Assembly: GCA_002306375.1 (NCBI GenBank)
Contig: DBRU01000110.1
Span: forward strand, 60,266-81,789
DNA from: Faecalibacterium sp. UBA1360
GTDB lineage: Bacteria > Bacillota > Clostridia > Oscillospirales > Ruminococcaceae
Reading direction: 5' to 3'
DNA: 21,524 nucleotides
A model generated the notes under the pieces. That model was not told the origin of the DNA and did not search any database. It saw only the letters and a program-made list of their open reading frames with translations. Below are positions 14,022 through 21,524 of this stretch, in pieces. Position numbers and translations under genes: made by a program. Each line of letters opens with the position of its first letter. Within the stretch, counting starts at the first letter, position 1.

Positions 14022-15500
14022 ATGAAATTCCATTTCGGCAAAAAGAAAGGCGAACCGGCGCCCCAGCCCACCGAGGCCCAGCGCGCCAGCCGCCGCCGTA
14101 CCCTTCATTCGGGCGCGTATGCCAGTGCGCTGGCGGCGGTGGTGCTGGTCCTGGTGCTGCTGCTCAATCTGGTGGTGGGGGCTATTCCCACAAAATACAC
14201 CGAATTTGATATCTCCACCGGCAAGATGTTTACCCTGAGCGAAACCACGGTCAGTATGATGAAGGCGCTGGATACCGACATCCAGGCCTATTACCTGGGC
14301 GAGACCGGCAGCGAGGACGCCAACATCACCCGCTTGCTGGACCGCTATGCGGCCGAAAGTTCCCACTTTACCTGGCAGCAGCGGGACCCGGCGCTGTACC
14401 CGACCTTTGCGGCCCAGTATGACGCCAGCGATGCCAGCAACGGCAGCGTGATCCTGGTTTGCGGCGAGAATTCCGCCGTGGTGGATTACTACGATATGTA
14501 CGAGTATGACTATTCCAGCTACTCTTACGATCTGAAATTCGCGGCCGAAAACGCCCTGACCACCGCCATTGCCCGCCTGACCCGGGACACCTCCTACACC
14601 TTGTATGAACTGACCGGCCACGGCGAGACCTCCCTTGGCAGCGACTTCACCGAAACGCTGGATAACGCCGGCGTCACGGTGGAGGAATTGAACCTCAACA
14701 CCGACGCGGTGCCTGAGGATGCCGATATCCTGCTCATCAACGTGCCGCAGGCAGACTTCAGTACGCAGGACGCCGACGCCTTGCGCGATTATCTGGCCGA
14801 CGGCGGCAAACTGATCGTGACAACCAGCCTTTTGTACGACACGCCCAACCTGGACGCTGTTCTGGCCGAGTACGGCATGCAGCGTCAGGAGGGCCTGCTG
14901 GTGGAGACCGACCCCGGTTACTACGCCTACCGCTATGCGGGCACCTATCTGCTGCCTGAGATCGAGTCCAACGACATCACGGCAGGCATCAGCGACGGCA
15001 TGTATGTCTATGCGCCGGTGGCCCAGGGCATTGTGGAAGTTGAGGCCGACGACGAAGCCACCGCCGAGAGCGCTGGTTCTTCGCTGACCCTGACCGCTCT
15101 TTTGAGTACTTCCTCGGCGGCGTATTCCATGCTGGACTATGAGACGGCCACTGTTCTGGAAGAAGGGGAGAACGACCCCGTCGGCTCTTTTGCACTGGCC
15201 ATGGCCGCCGAGGAGGATACCACCGGCGCCAAGGTCGTTTGGATCAACTGCGGCAATATCTTCCTGGACGATGTGAACAGCAGTGTGTCGGGCGGCAACG
15301 CCCAGCTGTTGGGCAGCATTGTCAACTGGATGAACGGGGAAGAGACCAACACGGTCATTGATTCCAAGAGCATGAGCGCCGAGACACTGACCGTTCCCGG
15401 TTCGCTGGTCATGCCGTTGGGGCTGCTGTTCGTGGTCGTTCTGCCGCTGGGCTGCCTGCTGGTGGGTGTTGTGATCAGCATCCAGCGCCGCCGTCGCTGA
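14022..15500 (+). CDS. GldG-like ABC auxiliary protein
   Basis: A 492-residue protein of the ABC_transp_aux (GldG) type. An N-terminal basic stretch (KKKGEPAPQ...RASRRR) precedes a membrane helix at about 33-54 and an extracellular domain; a second helix near 465-487 ends in IQRRRR. Family landmarks are KYTEFDISTGKMFTLSETT after the helix, AENALTTAIARL, YELTGHGETSL (about 197-207) and the DADILLINVPQADFS region (about 232-246), the intraflagellar-transport-like fold. In Flavobacteria such proteins help gliding; in Firmicutes the role is unknown. The AGGAGG site and ATG at 14022 are clear. A short stretch DDEATAESAG (346-355) recurs in the next gene. Confidence 0.85.
   Translation: MKFHFGKKKGEPAPQPTEAQRASRRRTLHSGAYASALAAVVLVLVLLLNLVVGAIPTKYTEFDISTGKMFTLSETTVSMMKALDTDIQAYYLGETGSEDANITRLLDRYAAESSHFTWQQRDPALYPTFAAQYDASDASNGSVILVCGENSAVVDYYDMYEYDYSSYSYDLKFAAENALTTAIARLTRDTSYTLYELTGHGETSLGSDFTETLDNAGVTVEELNLNTDAVPEDADILLINVPQADFSTQDADALRDYLADGGKLIVTTSLLYDTPNLDAVLAEYGMQRQEGLLVETDPGYYAYRYAGTYLLPEIESNDITAGISDGMYVYAPVAQGIVEVEADDEATAESAGSSLTLTALLSTSSAAYSMLDYETATVLEEGENDPVGSFALAMAAEEDTTGAKVVWINCGNIFLDDVNSSVSGGNAQLLGSIVNWMNGEETNTVIDSKSMSAETLTVPGSLVMPLGLLFVVVLPLGCLLVGVVISIQRRRR
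15054..15073 (+). repeat. 20-base coding repeat shared with the DUF4340 gene, copy 1
   Basis: This 20-base sequence, coding for EATAESA, occurs exactly again at 16536-16555 in the next gene. The two proteins are otherwise unlike, so the identity is not explained by common descent. Confidence 0.85.
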
Positions 15501-15515
15501 AGGAGGTAGCATACG

Positions 15516-16568
15516 ATGAAACAAAAACGATATCTGCCGTTGTTGATCCTGGTCGGCGTGGTCGTGGTGCTGGGCATCCTGCTGGCGCTGCTCAGCGGCC
15601 TGGAGGAGGAAGAAGAAACCTCGGTGCCGCTGTTTGACCTGTCGGCCGACGAAGTGACGGGCCTGGCCTATGTGGACGCCGATTCCGAGGTGACGCTGCT
15701 CAAGGATGACGATGCCTGGACCATGAGCCAGGACCCCATGCTGCCCCTTGACACCGACACCGTGGATACGATGGTTTCGAACATTGCGGAGCTTTCTGCG
15801 CTGCGCGATCTGGGCGAGGAAACCGCCACCGACGATATGGGTTTTGACGAACCCACAATGGTCATTTGCCTGGCCACCGACGACATGGAACCTATCACCG
15901 AGACTTCCGTTGACGGGACCGATGACGGGACTGCCACCACCGAGACTGCCACCGCCGAAACGGCCGTATCGGACGGGGTGTATCTGGTGACCGTGGGTGC
16001 GCTCAACGACATCACCGATGCCTACTACGTCAAGGCGGAGTGGAACGGTCACGTTTATACCATCGCGTCCTCCAATCTTTCCAGCCTGCTCAAGACTCCG
16101 CGTCAGCTGTATGCTTCTCAGGACATCACTGACCTGGAAAGCGATGACATCACCTTGATGACGCTGGAAACCCCCACCGAGACGCTCTCCTTCACCCAGT
16201 CCGACGGCGTCTGGACATTGACCGACGACCCCGAATACACGCTGGACCAGGATGCGGTGGAAAAAATGGCCGCCACGATCTGCGCCCTGACCACCGAGTA
16301 TACGATCACCACCCCTGAAGCGGACAGCGTATACGGTCTGGACGCGCCGGACGCCATTGTCAGCGTGCAGGCAGCGGACGGGACCACCCTGACCTGCACC
16401 TTTGGCGCCGTTACCGAGGCGGACGATTCCCTTTGCTATCTGCGTTCCAGCCATACCGCCGGCGTTGTGTACGAGGTCAACGCCGACCACCTGGCCGCCT
16501 TTGCCCAGAGCAAAGAGACCCTCAAGGGCGAAGAAGAAGCCACCGCCGAGAGCGCAGACGCCGAATAA
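15516..16568 (+). CDS. DUF4340-type membrane-anchored protein
   Basis: A 350-residue protein with an N-terminal membrane helix (about 6-27, YLPLLILVGVVVVLGILLALL), followed by an acidic linker EEEEET and a surface domain of the DUF4340 type that always accompanies GldG-like genes. DUF4340 has two repeats of a compact fold; here blocks such as LALAYVD/VTLLKDDDAW (50-70) and ETLSFTQSDGVW (about 220-231) show the paired WxL/DGW strands. Between residues 121 and 153 there is a Thr/Glu/Ala/Asp-rich insert (TETSVDGTDDGTATTETATAETAV) that looks unstructured. The product ends EEEATAESADAE. AGGAGG precedes the ATG at 15516. Last gene of the operon. Confidence 0.82.
   Translation: MKQKRYLPLLILVGVVVVLGILLALLSGLEEEEETSVPLFDLSADEVTGLAYVDADSEVTLLKDDDAWTMSQDPMLPLDTDTVDTMVSNIAELSALRDLGEETATDDMGFDEPTMVICLATDDMEPITETSVDGTDDGTATTETATAETAVSDGVYLVTVGALNDITDAYYVKAEWNGHVYTIASSNLSSLLKTPRQLYASQDITDLESDDITLMTLETPTETLSFTQSDGVWTLTDDPEYTLDQDAVEKMAATICALTTEYTITTPEADSVYGLDAPDAIVSVQAADGTTLTCTFGAVTEADDSLCYLRSSHTAGVVYEVNADHLAAFAQSKETLKGEEEATAESADAE
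16536..16555 (+). repeat. 20-base coding repeat, copy 2
   Basis: Exact copy of the sequence at 15054-15073 (GAAGCCACCGCCGAGAGCGC), in frame in the C-terminal end of the DUF4340 gene. Confidence 0.85.
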
Positions 16569-16606
16569 CCCCCGATACCGACATCCTCCCATTTTCATAT
16601 CCAAAC

Positions 16607-16650
16607 AGCCGCAGGGCGCGGCAGGCTTATGCCTGCCGCGCCCTGCGGCT
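16607..16650. terminator. Large perfect hairpin between DUF4340 and rarA
   Basis: A perfect 20-base-pair stem (AGCCGCAGGGCGCGGCAGGC and its complement) with a TTAT loop in a convergent gap. The flanking U-runs are short in both directions, so termination is likely helped by stem strength. It would serve both the Gld-like operon and rarA, whose stop is at 16663. Confidence 0.85.
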
Positions 16651-16662
16651 TTGCTGCGACGT

Positions 16663-17985
16663 TTATTCGCTGTGTTCTTTTTTCCATTGTTTGATGTGTT
16701 CGAGCCGAGCTTTATAGCGCGCTTCCAGACCTTCCTCGGTGGGGACGTAGTATTCCCGCCCCACCAGGCTGTCCGGCAGGCATTGCATGGTGGTCAGTTT
16801 TTCGGCGGCCTTGTGAGCGTACACATACCCCTTGCCGTAGTCCAGTTCCTTCATCAGGCGGGTGGGAGCGTTGCGGATCACCAGCGGCACGGGTTCGGCC
16901 AGCTGGCGCACGGCGTCGGCCTTGGCGTGCTCATAGGCGGCATACATTGCATTGGAGCGGGGCGCCAAAGACAGATATACCACGGCCTGGGTCAAATGGA
17001 CGGTACATTCCGGCATGCCCAAAAAATGGCACGCCTGATAAGCGGCCACGGTCTGTTCCAGTGCCCGTGGATCGGCCAGGCCCACGTCCTCGCTGGCAAA
17101 GCGGATCAGGCGCCGGGCTACATACAAGGGGTCCTCGCCGGATTCCAGCATGCGGGCCAGCCAATATACGGCGGCGTCCGGGTCGGAGTTGCGCATGGAT
17201 TTGTGCAAAGCCGAGATCAGGTTGTAGTGTTCCTCGCCGTTTTTGTCATACAAAAGCGATTTTTTGGACGTACATTGTTCCAGCGTCTCTGGCGTGACCC
17301 GCACCGAACCGTCGGGGCCGACCTCGCCGTTGAGCACCACCATTTCAAGGGTGGAAAGCGCCGTCCGGGCGTCGCCGTTGGCAAACACCGCCAGGGCCTC
17401 CAGCAGATCGTCCTCGATGTGTACCACCTGGCTGCCAAAGCCACGCTCATCCTGCAAAGCCCGGCGCAAAAGTCCGATCAATTCCTCGGTTTTGAGCGCC
17501 TGCAACACAAACACCTTGCACCGGGACAAAAGCGCGCCGTTGATCTCAAAGGACGGGTTTTCGGTGGTGGCGCCGATCAGGATGATGCTTCCCTTTTCCA
17601 CAAAGGGGAGAAAGGCGTCCTGCTGAGCCTTGTTGAAGCGGTGGATCTCGTCCACGAACAGGATGGTCTTTTCTCCGAACCGGCGGCTGTCCTCGGCCTG
17701 CTGCATGACGGCGCGGATCTCCTTGATGCCGCTGGTCACGGCCGAAAAGTCGATGAAATTGGCCTTGGTGCGGTTGGCGATGATGCGCGCCAGGGTTGTT
17801 TTGCCCACGCCGGGCGGCCCCCAGAAAATCATGGAGGAAATCTGGTCGCTTTCAATGAGTTTGCGCAGCACCTTGCCGGGGCCCAGCAGATGACTCTGGC
17901 CCACATATTCCTCCAGCGTGCGCGGGCGCAGGCGTGCTGCCAGCGGCTGGGGCAGGCGCGATTCAAACAGACTGGTCTGTTGCAT
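16663..17985 (-). CDS. rarA: Replication-associated recombination protein A (MgsA)
   Basis: RarA is a AAA+ ATPase that acts at stalled replication forks. The 440-residue product is a normal length. Seen: FWGPPGVGKTTLA (Walker A, 55-67), TILFVDEIHRFNKAQQDAFLP (Walker B, 107-127), GATTENPSF (sensor 1, 138-146) and LLSRCKVF (Arg finger, 152-159). The C-terminal part has KSMRNSDPDAAVYWLARML and EDVGLADPRAL, the RarA-specific oligomerisation region. I chose the ATG at 17985, with AAGGAGG before it, because upstream in-frame bases overlap the promoter. It is divergent from cyuA. Confidence 0.96.
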   Translation of the reverse strand: MQQTSLFESRLPQPLAARLRPRTLEEYVGQSHLLGPGKVLRKLIESDQISSMIFWGPPGVGKTTLARIIANRTKANFIDFSAVTSGIKEIRAVMQQAEDSRRFGEKTILFVDEIHRFNKAQQDAFLPFVEKGSIILIGATTENPSFEINGALLSRCKVFVLQALKTEELIGLLRRALQDERGFGSQVVHIEDDLLEALAVFANGDARTALSTLEMVVLNGEVGPDGSVRVTPETLEQCTSKKSLLYDKNGEEHYNLISALHKSMRNSDPDAAVYWLARMLESGEDPLYVARRLIRFASEDVGLADPRALEQTVAAYQACHFLGMPECTVHLTQAVVYLSLAPRSNAMYAAYEHAKADAVRQLAEPVPLVIRNAPTRLMKELDYGKGYVYAHKAAEKLTTMQCLPDSLVGREYYVPTEEGLEARYKARLEHIKQWKKEHSE

Positions 17986-18007
17986 AATTGACGCCTCCTT
18001 TTGTTTT

Positions 18008-18036
18008 ATTATACTGCCTTTGTTCTGCCGCGCCAA
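18008..18036 (-). promoter_or_regulatory. rarA promoter
   Basis: On the minus strand TTGGCG (18031-18036), 17 bases and a perfect TATAAT (18008-18013). It is four bases from the -35 region of the divergent cyuA promoter. Confidence 0.83.
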
Positions 18037-18040
18037 GGGG

Positions 18041-18069
18041 TTCCTTTTTGCGGGTGCATGGTGTATAAT
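18041..18069 (+). promoter_or_regulatory. cyuA promoter
   Basis: TTCCTT (18041-18046), 17 bases, then a perfect TATAAT (18064-18069). The -35 is weak. The GTG start of cyuA at 18105 lies about 30 bases from the expected mRNA start. Confidence 0.7.
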
Positions 18070-18104
18070 GTCGCTGAAATCAAGCGAAAAACGAGGTGCC
18101 TGCC

Positions 18105-19391
18105 GTGCCTAATACACTGGACTCCGCCCTGTACCGGGCGTATGTTGACATCCTGCACGAAGAACTGATCCCCGCCATGGGCTGCACCGAACCCATCGCC
18201 CTGGCCTACGCCGCCGCCCTGGCTCGCCGTGAACTGGGCGTCATGCCCGATTCTGCGCAGGTGTCGGTCAGCGCCAACATCATCAAAAATGTCAAGAGCG
18301 TCATCGTGCCCAACACGGGCGGACTGCGGGGCATCGCAGCCGCCGTGGCGGCCGGTGCGGTCGCGGGCGATGCCGACCGCCAGCTGGAAGTGCTGGCCGC
18401 CATCACGCCCGAAGTCAGGGCAGAAATCGACTGCTGGCGCCGGCAGGCCCGGATCGAGGTGTGTGAAGCCGACAACGACCTGCTGCTGGACATCGACGTG
18501 ACCCTTGCGGGCGGCGGGCACAGGGCCCGCGTGCGCCTGGTGGGCGGGCATACCAACGTGGTGCGCATCGAGCGTGACGGCGTGGTGCTGCAGGACCGCC
18601 CCTGCACCGAGACTGCCCCCGCCAAGGGAGCGGACCGGGCGTTGCTGGACGTGGAGCACATCGTGCAGTTTGCCGACGAACTCGACATCGAGGATGTGCG
18701 CGATGTGCTCAAACGTCAGATCGAGTACAACACCGCCATCGCCGAAGAAGGCTTGCGGGGCGATTATGGGGCCAGCATCGGCCGCATTTTGCTGCAAGCC
18801 TACGGCGACACCGTACACAATCGCGCCAAAGCTATGGCCGCGGCGGGGTCGGATGCACGCATGAACGGCTGCGAATTGCCGGTGGTCATCAACTCGGGCA
18901 GCGGCAACCAGGGCCTGACTGCGTCGCTGCCGGTCATCGTCTACGCCAATCGGATGCAGCAATCGGAAGATAAACTTTACCGTGCTTTGGCTGTCTCCAA
19001 CCTTGTGACCATCCACATCAAGTCCGGCATCGGAAAACTCAGCGCCTTTTGCGGCGCGGTGGCCGCCGGCGTGGGGGCCGGGGCCGGCGTATGCTATCTG
19101 CACGGCGGCGGTTACGAAGAAATCGCTCATACCATTGTCAACGCCATCGCCGTGGACTCCGGCATGATCTGCGACGGCGCCAAGGCCAGCTGCGCGGCCA
19201 AGATCGCCTCGGCCGTGGAAGCCGGGCTGCTGGGCATGCAGATGCAGATGCACGACGCCCAGTTTTTCAGCGGCGACGGCATCGTGACCAAAGGCGTTGA
19301 GAACAACATCCGCAACATCGGCGCCCTGGCCCGGGAGGGTATGCGCGAGACCGACCGAACGATCATACGAATGATGACCCAGGACTGCTGA
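18105..19391 (+). CDS. cyuA: L-cysteine desulfidase (CyuA/UPF0597 family)
   Basis: The protein of 428 residues belongs to the UPF0597 (YhaM/CyuA) group, which breaks L-cysteine down to sulfide, pyruvate and ammonia with a [4Fe-4S] cluster, and is related to the L-serine dehydratase alpha domain. Seen: GCTEP at 26-30 (first cluster Cys27), SANIIKNVKSVIVPNTGG (56-73), NSGSGNQGLTASLPV (263-277) and AVDSGMICDGAKASCAAKI (349-367, with Cys356 and Cys363). C316 and C330 are other candidates. I chose the GTG at 18105, six bases after a GAGGTG site at 18093-18098, over the GTG at 18096. Cysteine use may supply pyruvate and sulfide. No cysteine transporter (CyuP) or regulator gene is visible here. A glycosidase gene follows after 20 bases. 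Confidence 0.9.
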   Translation: MPNTLDSALYRAYVDILHEELIPAMGCTEPIALAYAAALARRELGVMPDSAQVSVSANIIKNVKSVIVPNTGGLRGIAAAVAAGAVAGDADRQLEVLAAITPEVRAEIDCWRRQARIEVCEADNDLLLDIDVTLAGGGHRARVRLVGGHTNVVRIERDGVVLQDRPCTETAPAKGADRALLDVEHIVQFADELDIEDVRDVLKRQIEYNTAIAEEGLRGDYGASIGRILLQAYGDTVHNRAKAMAAAGSDARMNGCELPVVINSGSGNQGLTASLPVIVYANRMQQSEDKLYRALAVSNLVTIHIKSGIGKLSAFCGAVAAGVGAGAGVCYLHGGGYEEIAHTIVNAIAVDSGMICDGAKASCAAKIASAVEAGLLGMQMQMHDAQFFSGDGIVTKGVENNIRNIGALAREGMRETDRTIIRMMTQDC

Positions 19392-19411
19392 CGTCAAAGG
19401 AGAAACAAACC

Positions 19412-21490
19412 ATGGACCTTTTGCAACTGCTGCAAGACCCGGGCCGGGAATTTACCCCCATCCCGTTCTGGTTTTTGAACGGAGACCTGCGGGTGGAGGA
19501 ACTGCGCCGTCAGCTGCGGGATTTCTGCGACCACGGCGTATATGGCGTCGTGCTGCACCCGCGTATCGGCCTGCCCAAGCGCATCGGGTATCTGTCGCCG
19601 AGCTTTTTTGGGTATATCCGGGCCGCCGTGCGCCAAGCCGCGGACCTGGGCATGACCGTCGTTTTGTACGACGAGGGAATGTACCCTTCCGGTTCCGCTG
19701 GCGGCCAGGTGGTAGAGGGACACCCCGAACTGCGCAGCGTCGGCCTGGCGTTGACGGGCGAACCGACAGCGAATGACACGGTCTTGTGCCGGACCAAGGC
19801 CGGATTCCTTGTGGAGCGACCCAGCGGCGGCACCATCCGCGGCCTGCACTGGGGCGAGGACGACGGTGAACCCTGTGCGCCGCCCAGCGCCGACATCCTG
19901 AACCCCACGGCCGTGGACCGCTTTATCGCGCTGACCCACGAGGCCTATTATCGTGAGCTGAAAGAGTGGTTCGGCACCACGATTCTCGGCTTTTTCACCG
20001 ATGAGCCCAGTATCCTCGGCCGCAATGTCCAGGATATGCAGCCCTGGACCCACGGTTTTGCCGACGACTTCTCGGCCGCGGGCGGCAAGATCGAAAACCT
20101 TGCGGCGCTGTTTGCCGGGCAAAATAATCCCGATACCGACCTGTATCACCGTATGCTGCTGGAACGGGAAAGCCGTGTGTATTACGGTAAACTGAGCGAC
20201 TGGTGCGCCGGGCACGGCATCGCCCTGATGGGGCACCCCCACCAAAGCGACGATATCGAGGTGGAGCGGTATTTCCACATTCCGGGGCAGGACCTGGCCC
20301 TGCGCTGGGTCGCACCCGAGACCGGCGGCCTGACGGGATTGGATTCCACTATGGGCAAGTGCAGCGCGGACGCGGCGTTTTTGGCCGGCCGGCGGCGCAA
20401 TTCCAACGAGTGTTTCGGCGCTTGCAACCGAAACGGAAACCCGTGGCAGGTCAGCGGCGGGGACATCAAGTGGTATCTGGACTGGCTGGCCGTGCGCGGG
20501 GTGAATCTGTTCATTCCCCACGCTTTTTATTACAGCATCGCGGGCAAACGCAAAGGCGAACGTCCGCCGGATGTGGGGCCCAACAGCATGTGGTGGCCCT
20601 ATTATGACCAATGGTCGCGGTATATGCGCCGGTTGTCCTGCCTGATGACCGATATCGACCTGCACGCGCCGGCGGCCGTGCTGTGCCGCAACCGGGATCT
20701 TCGCCCCGAAACGGTGGCCCCGCTGTTTGAACACCAGATCGGATTCCGTTACCTGCCGACCGGCGATTGGGCGCGCTGTACCCTGCGCGACGGAGCGTTG
20801 TGGCTGGACGGACATCGGTTTGAGGGCGTTATGGGGGAGGAGGGAGCCTTCCCCGAATTGCCGCGCCGTACCTGGCAGGATTTTACGCCGGACCTTGTGT
20901 GTGAGCCGGCGGCTCCGACGCTGCGCTGCGCTCACTTTGAGCGTGCCGGCGCTGAATGCTGGTTCCTTGTCAACGAAGGAGAAGATACCATCGACGCCGC
21001 CCTGACGTTACCCCGCAACGCTCTGGTGGGCCGGTACGATCTGTGGAGCGGCGAGGCCGTGCGCATGCCGCAGCCCCTGCGCCTGCATCTGAAGCGTCGG
21101 GAAAGCGTTTTGCTGTTTACCTGCACCCCGGCCGAATATGAAGCGCTGCCTGAGATGGTTGAACCTCTGGCTCTGCCGGTGCCCGGGTTTGCTCTTTCGC
21201 AGCAGGATAACAAAGCGGCCCGCCGTACCTATACGGCGGTGCTGCGGGCAGATGCCGGACAGTGTGCCCATGCACACCCGACGCTGACCCTGCACGCTGA
21301 GGAAATGGCCGAACTCTATGTCAATGACCGGCGGGCGGGCGTGGGCTTCTGGCAGCCGCAGGTGTTTGATCTGGCGGGCTTGCTGCACGAGGGGGAGAAC
21401 CACCTGACCCTGATAGTCACCGGCAGCCCGGCCAATCGATATGGCCGGCCGGTCCCGTATGGTCTGGAGAAGTCCTCAACACATGCATAA
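19412..21490 (+). CDS. GH106-like glycoside hydrolase, probably cytosolic
   Basis: A 692-residue protein that resembles the glycosyl hydrolase group around GH106 (alpha-L-rhamnosidase-like). Seen: PFWFLNGDL (18-26), CDHGVYGVVLHPRIGLP (39-55), VVLYDEGMYPSGSAGG (83-98, barrel strand), GFFTDEPSILGR (193-204, acid E198), GHPHQSDDIE (274-283), SNECFGACNRNGNPW (331-345, acid candidate E333) and a C-terminal beta-sandwich end (LYVNDRRAGVGFWQPQVFDL). These match a TIM barrel followed by accessory domains; it is shorter than classic GH106 enzymes. There is no signal peptide, so it should act on an imported oligosaccharide or glycoside. Substrate and family number are inferences. AAAGGAG precedes the ATG, 20 bases after cyuA. 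The hairpin at 21502 ends the unit. Confidence 0.72.
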   Translation: MDLLQLLQDPGREFTPIPFWFLNGDLRVEELRRQLRDFCDHGVYGVVLHPRIGLPKRIGYLSPSFFGYIRAAVRQAADLGMTVVLYDEGMYPSGSAGGQVVEGHPELRSVGLALTGEPTANDTVLCRTKAGFLVERPSGGTIRGLHWGEDDGEPCAPPSADILNPTAVDRFIALTHEAYYRELKEWFGTTILGFFTDEPSILGRNVQDMQPWTHGFADDFSAAGGKIENLAALFAGQNNPDTDLYHRMLLERESRVYYGKLSDWCAGHGIALMGHPHQSDDIEVERYFHIPGQDLALRWVAPETGGLTGLDSTMGKCSADAAFLAGRRRNSNECFGACNRNGNPWQVSGGDIKWYLDWLAVRGVNLFIPHAFYYSIAGKRKGERPPDVGPNSMWWPYYDQWSRYMRRLSCLMTDIDLHAPAAVLCRNRDLRPETVAPLFEHQIGFRYLPTGDWARCTLRDGALWLDGHRFEGVMGEEGAFPELPRRTWQDFTPDLVCEPAAPTLRCAHFERAGAECWFLVNEGEDTIDAALTLPRNALVGRYDLWSGEAVRMPQPLRLHLKRRESVLLFTCTPAEYEALPEMVEPLALPVPGFALSQQDNKAARRTYTAVLRADAGQCAHAHPTLTLHAEEMAELYVNDRRAGVGFWQPQVFDLAGLLHEGENHLTLIVTGSPANRYGRPVPYGLEKSSTHA

Positions 21491-21501
21491 CAAAAAGGAA
21501 A

Positions 21502-21524
21502 GAGCCGCCCCGCCGGGGCGGCTC
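21502..21524 (+). terminator. Terminator after the glycosidase gene (cut by window end)
   Basis: A perfect ten-base-pair GAGCCGCCCC/GGGGCGGCTC stem with a GCC loop. The U-run would lie outside the window, so the assignment rests on the stem and its place 11 bases after the stop. Confidence 0.75.

Noticed and set aside
13932..16604. An 890-residue open frame on the minus strand across the GldG-like and DUF4340 genes.
   Set aside because: It is antisense to two genes with ribosome sites, membrane helices and family motifs; its low-complexity Gly/His/Gln-rich product has no recognisable domain.
16402..17991. A 529-residue plus-strand frame over rarA.
   Set aside because: Antisense to rarA and crosses the perfect hairpin at 16607-16650.
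19394..20935. A 513-residue minus-strand frame over the glycosidase.
   Set aside because: No start signal and no motif; antisense to the glycosidase barrel motifs.
1..21524. CRISPR arrays, tRNA or rRNA genes, transposases, phage genes, riboswitches.
   Set aside because: None was recognised by eye; no spaced repeat array, cloverleaf or known riboswitch motif was found, but a covariance search was not possible.

Overview
The window looks like chromosomal core DNA of a GC-rich, low-horizontal-transfer Firmicute, most likely a gut Oscillospiraceae/Ruminococcaceae relative of Faecalibacterium, Gemmiger or Subdoligranulum. This is an inference from gene content (LuxS, pyruvate kinase with the extra C-terminal domain, Gld-type ABC operon with a DUF4340 protein, type III pantothenate kinase), strong AGGAGG-type ribosome sites, TATAAT promoters and the GC-rich codon use. 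No CRISPR, tRNA, rRNA, phage, insertion sequence or plasmid gene was seen.

Layout. Bases 1-2297 (+): the 3' end of queA, then an SGNH/sialate-esterase-like protein, a GNAT acetyltransferase and a YfcE-type phosphodiesterase, closely packed as one operon. Bases 2298-2730: a small protein of unknown function with its own extended -10 promoter and a terminator. Bases 2734-6592 (-): a membrane-anchored HEXXH metalloprotease of lethal-factor/PPEP-like appearance, an NAD(P)HX epimerase, luxS and pyk. luxS begins 3 bases after pyk and its ribosome site lies inside the last pyk codons. Bases 6852-9675 (+): deoB, a YdcF-like membrane protein and an esterase. Bases 9764-11860: coaX (-) and coaBC (+), two CoA biosynthesis genes read divergently from overlapping promoters. 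Bases 12079-16568 (+): a four-gene Gld-like export operon (ATPase, permease, GldG-like auxiliary protein, DUF4340 protein). Bases 16663-17985 (-): rarA, divergent from cyuA (cysteine desulfidase) and a GH106-like glycosidase, bases 18105-21490 (+). Strong hairpins close nearly every unit.

How it works together. Most genes are housekeeping: queuosine, glycolysis, the activated methyl cycle, NADH repair, nucleoside breakdown, CoA synthesis and fork repair. The parts that deserve attention are the pyk-luxS coupling, the overlapping coaX/coaBC promoters with a 12-base direct repeat, the surface protease, the Gld-like operon with acidic repeats, and the pairing of cyuA with a cytosolic glycosidase. 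I found no convincing wholly new system; the observations below are modest leads.
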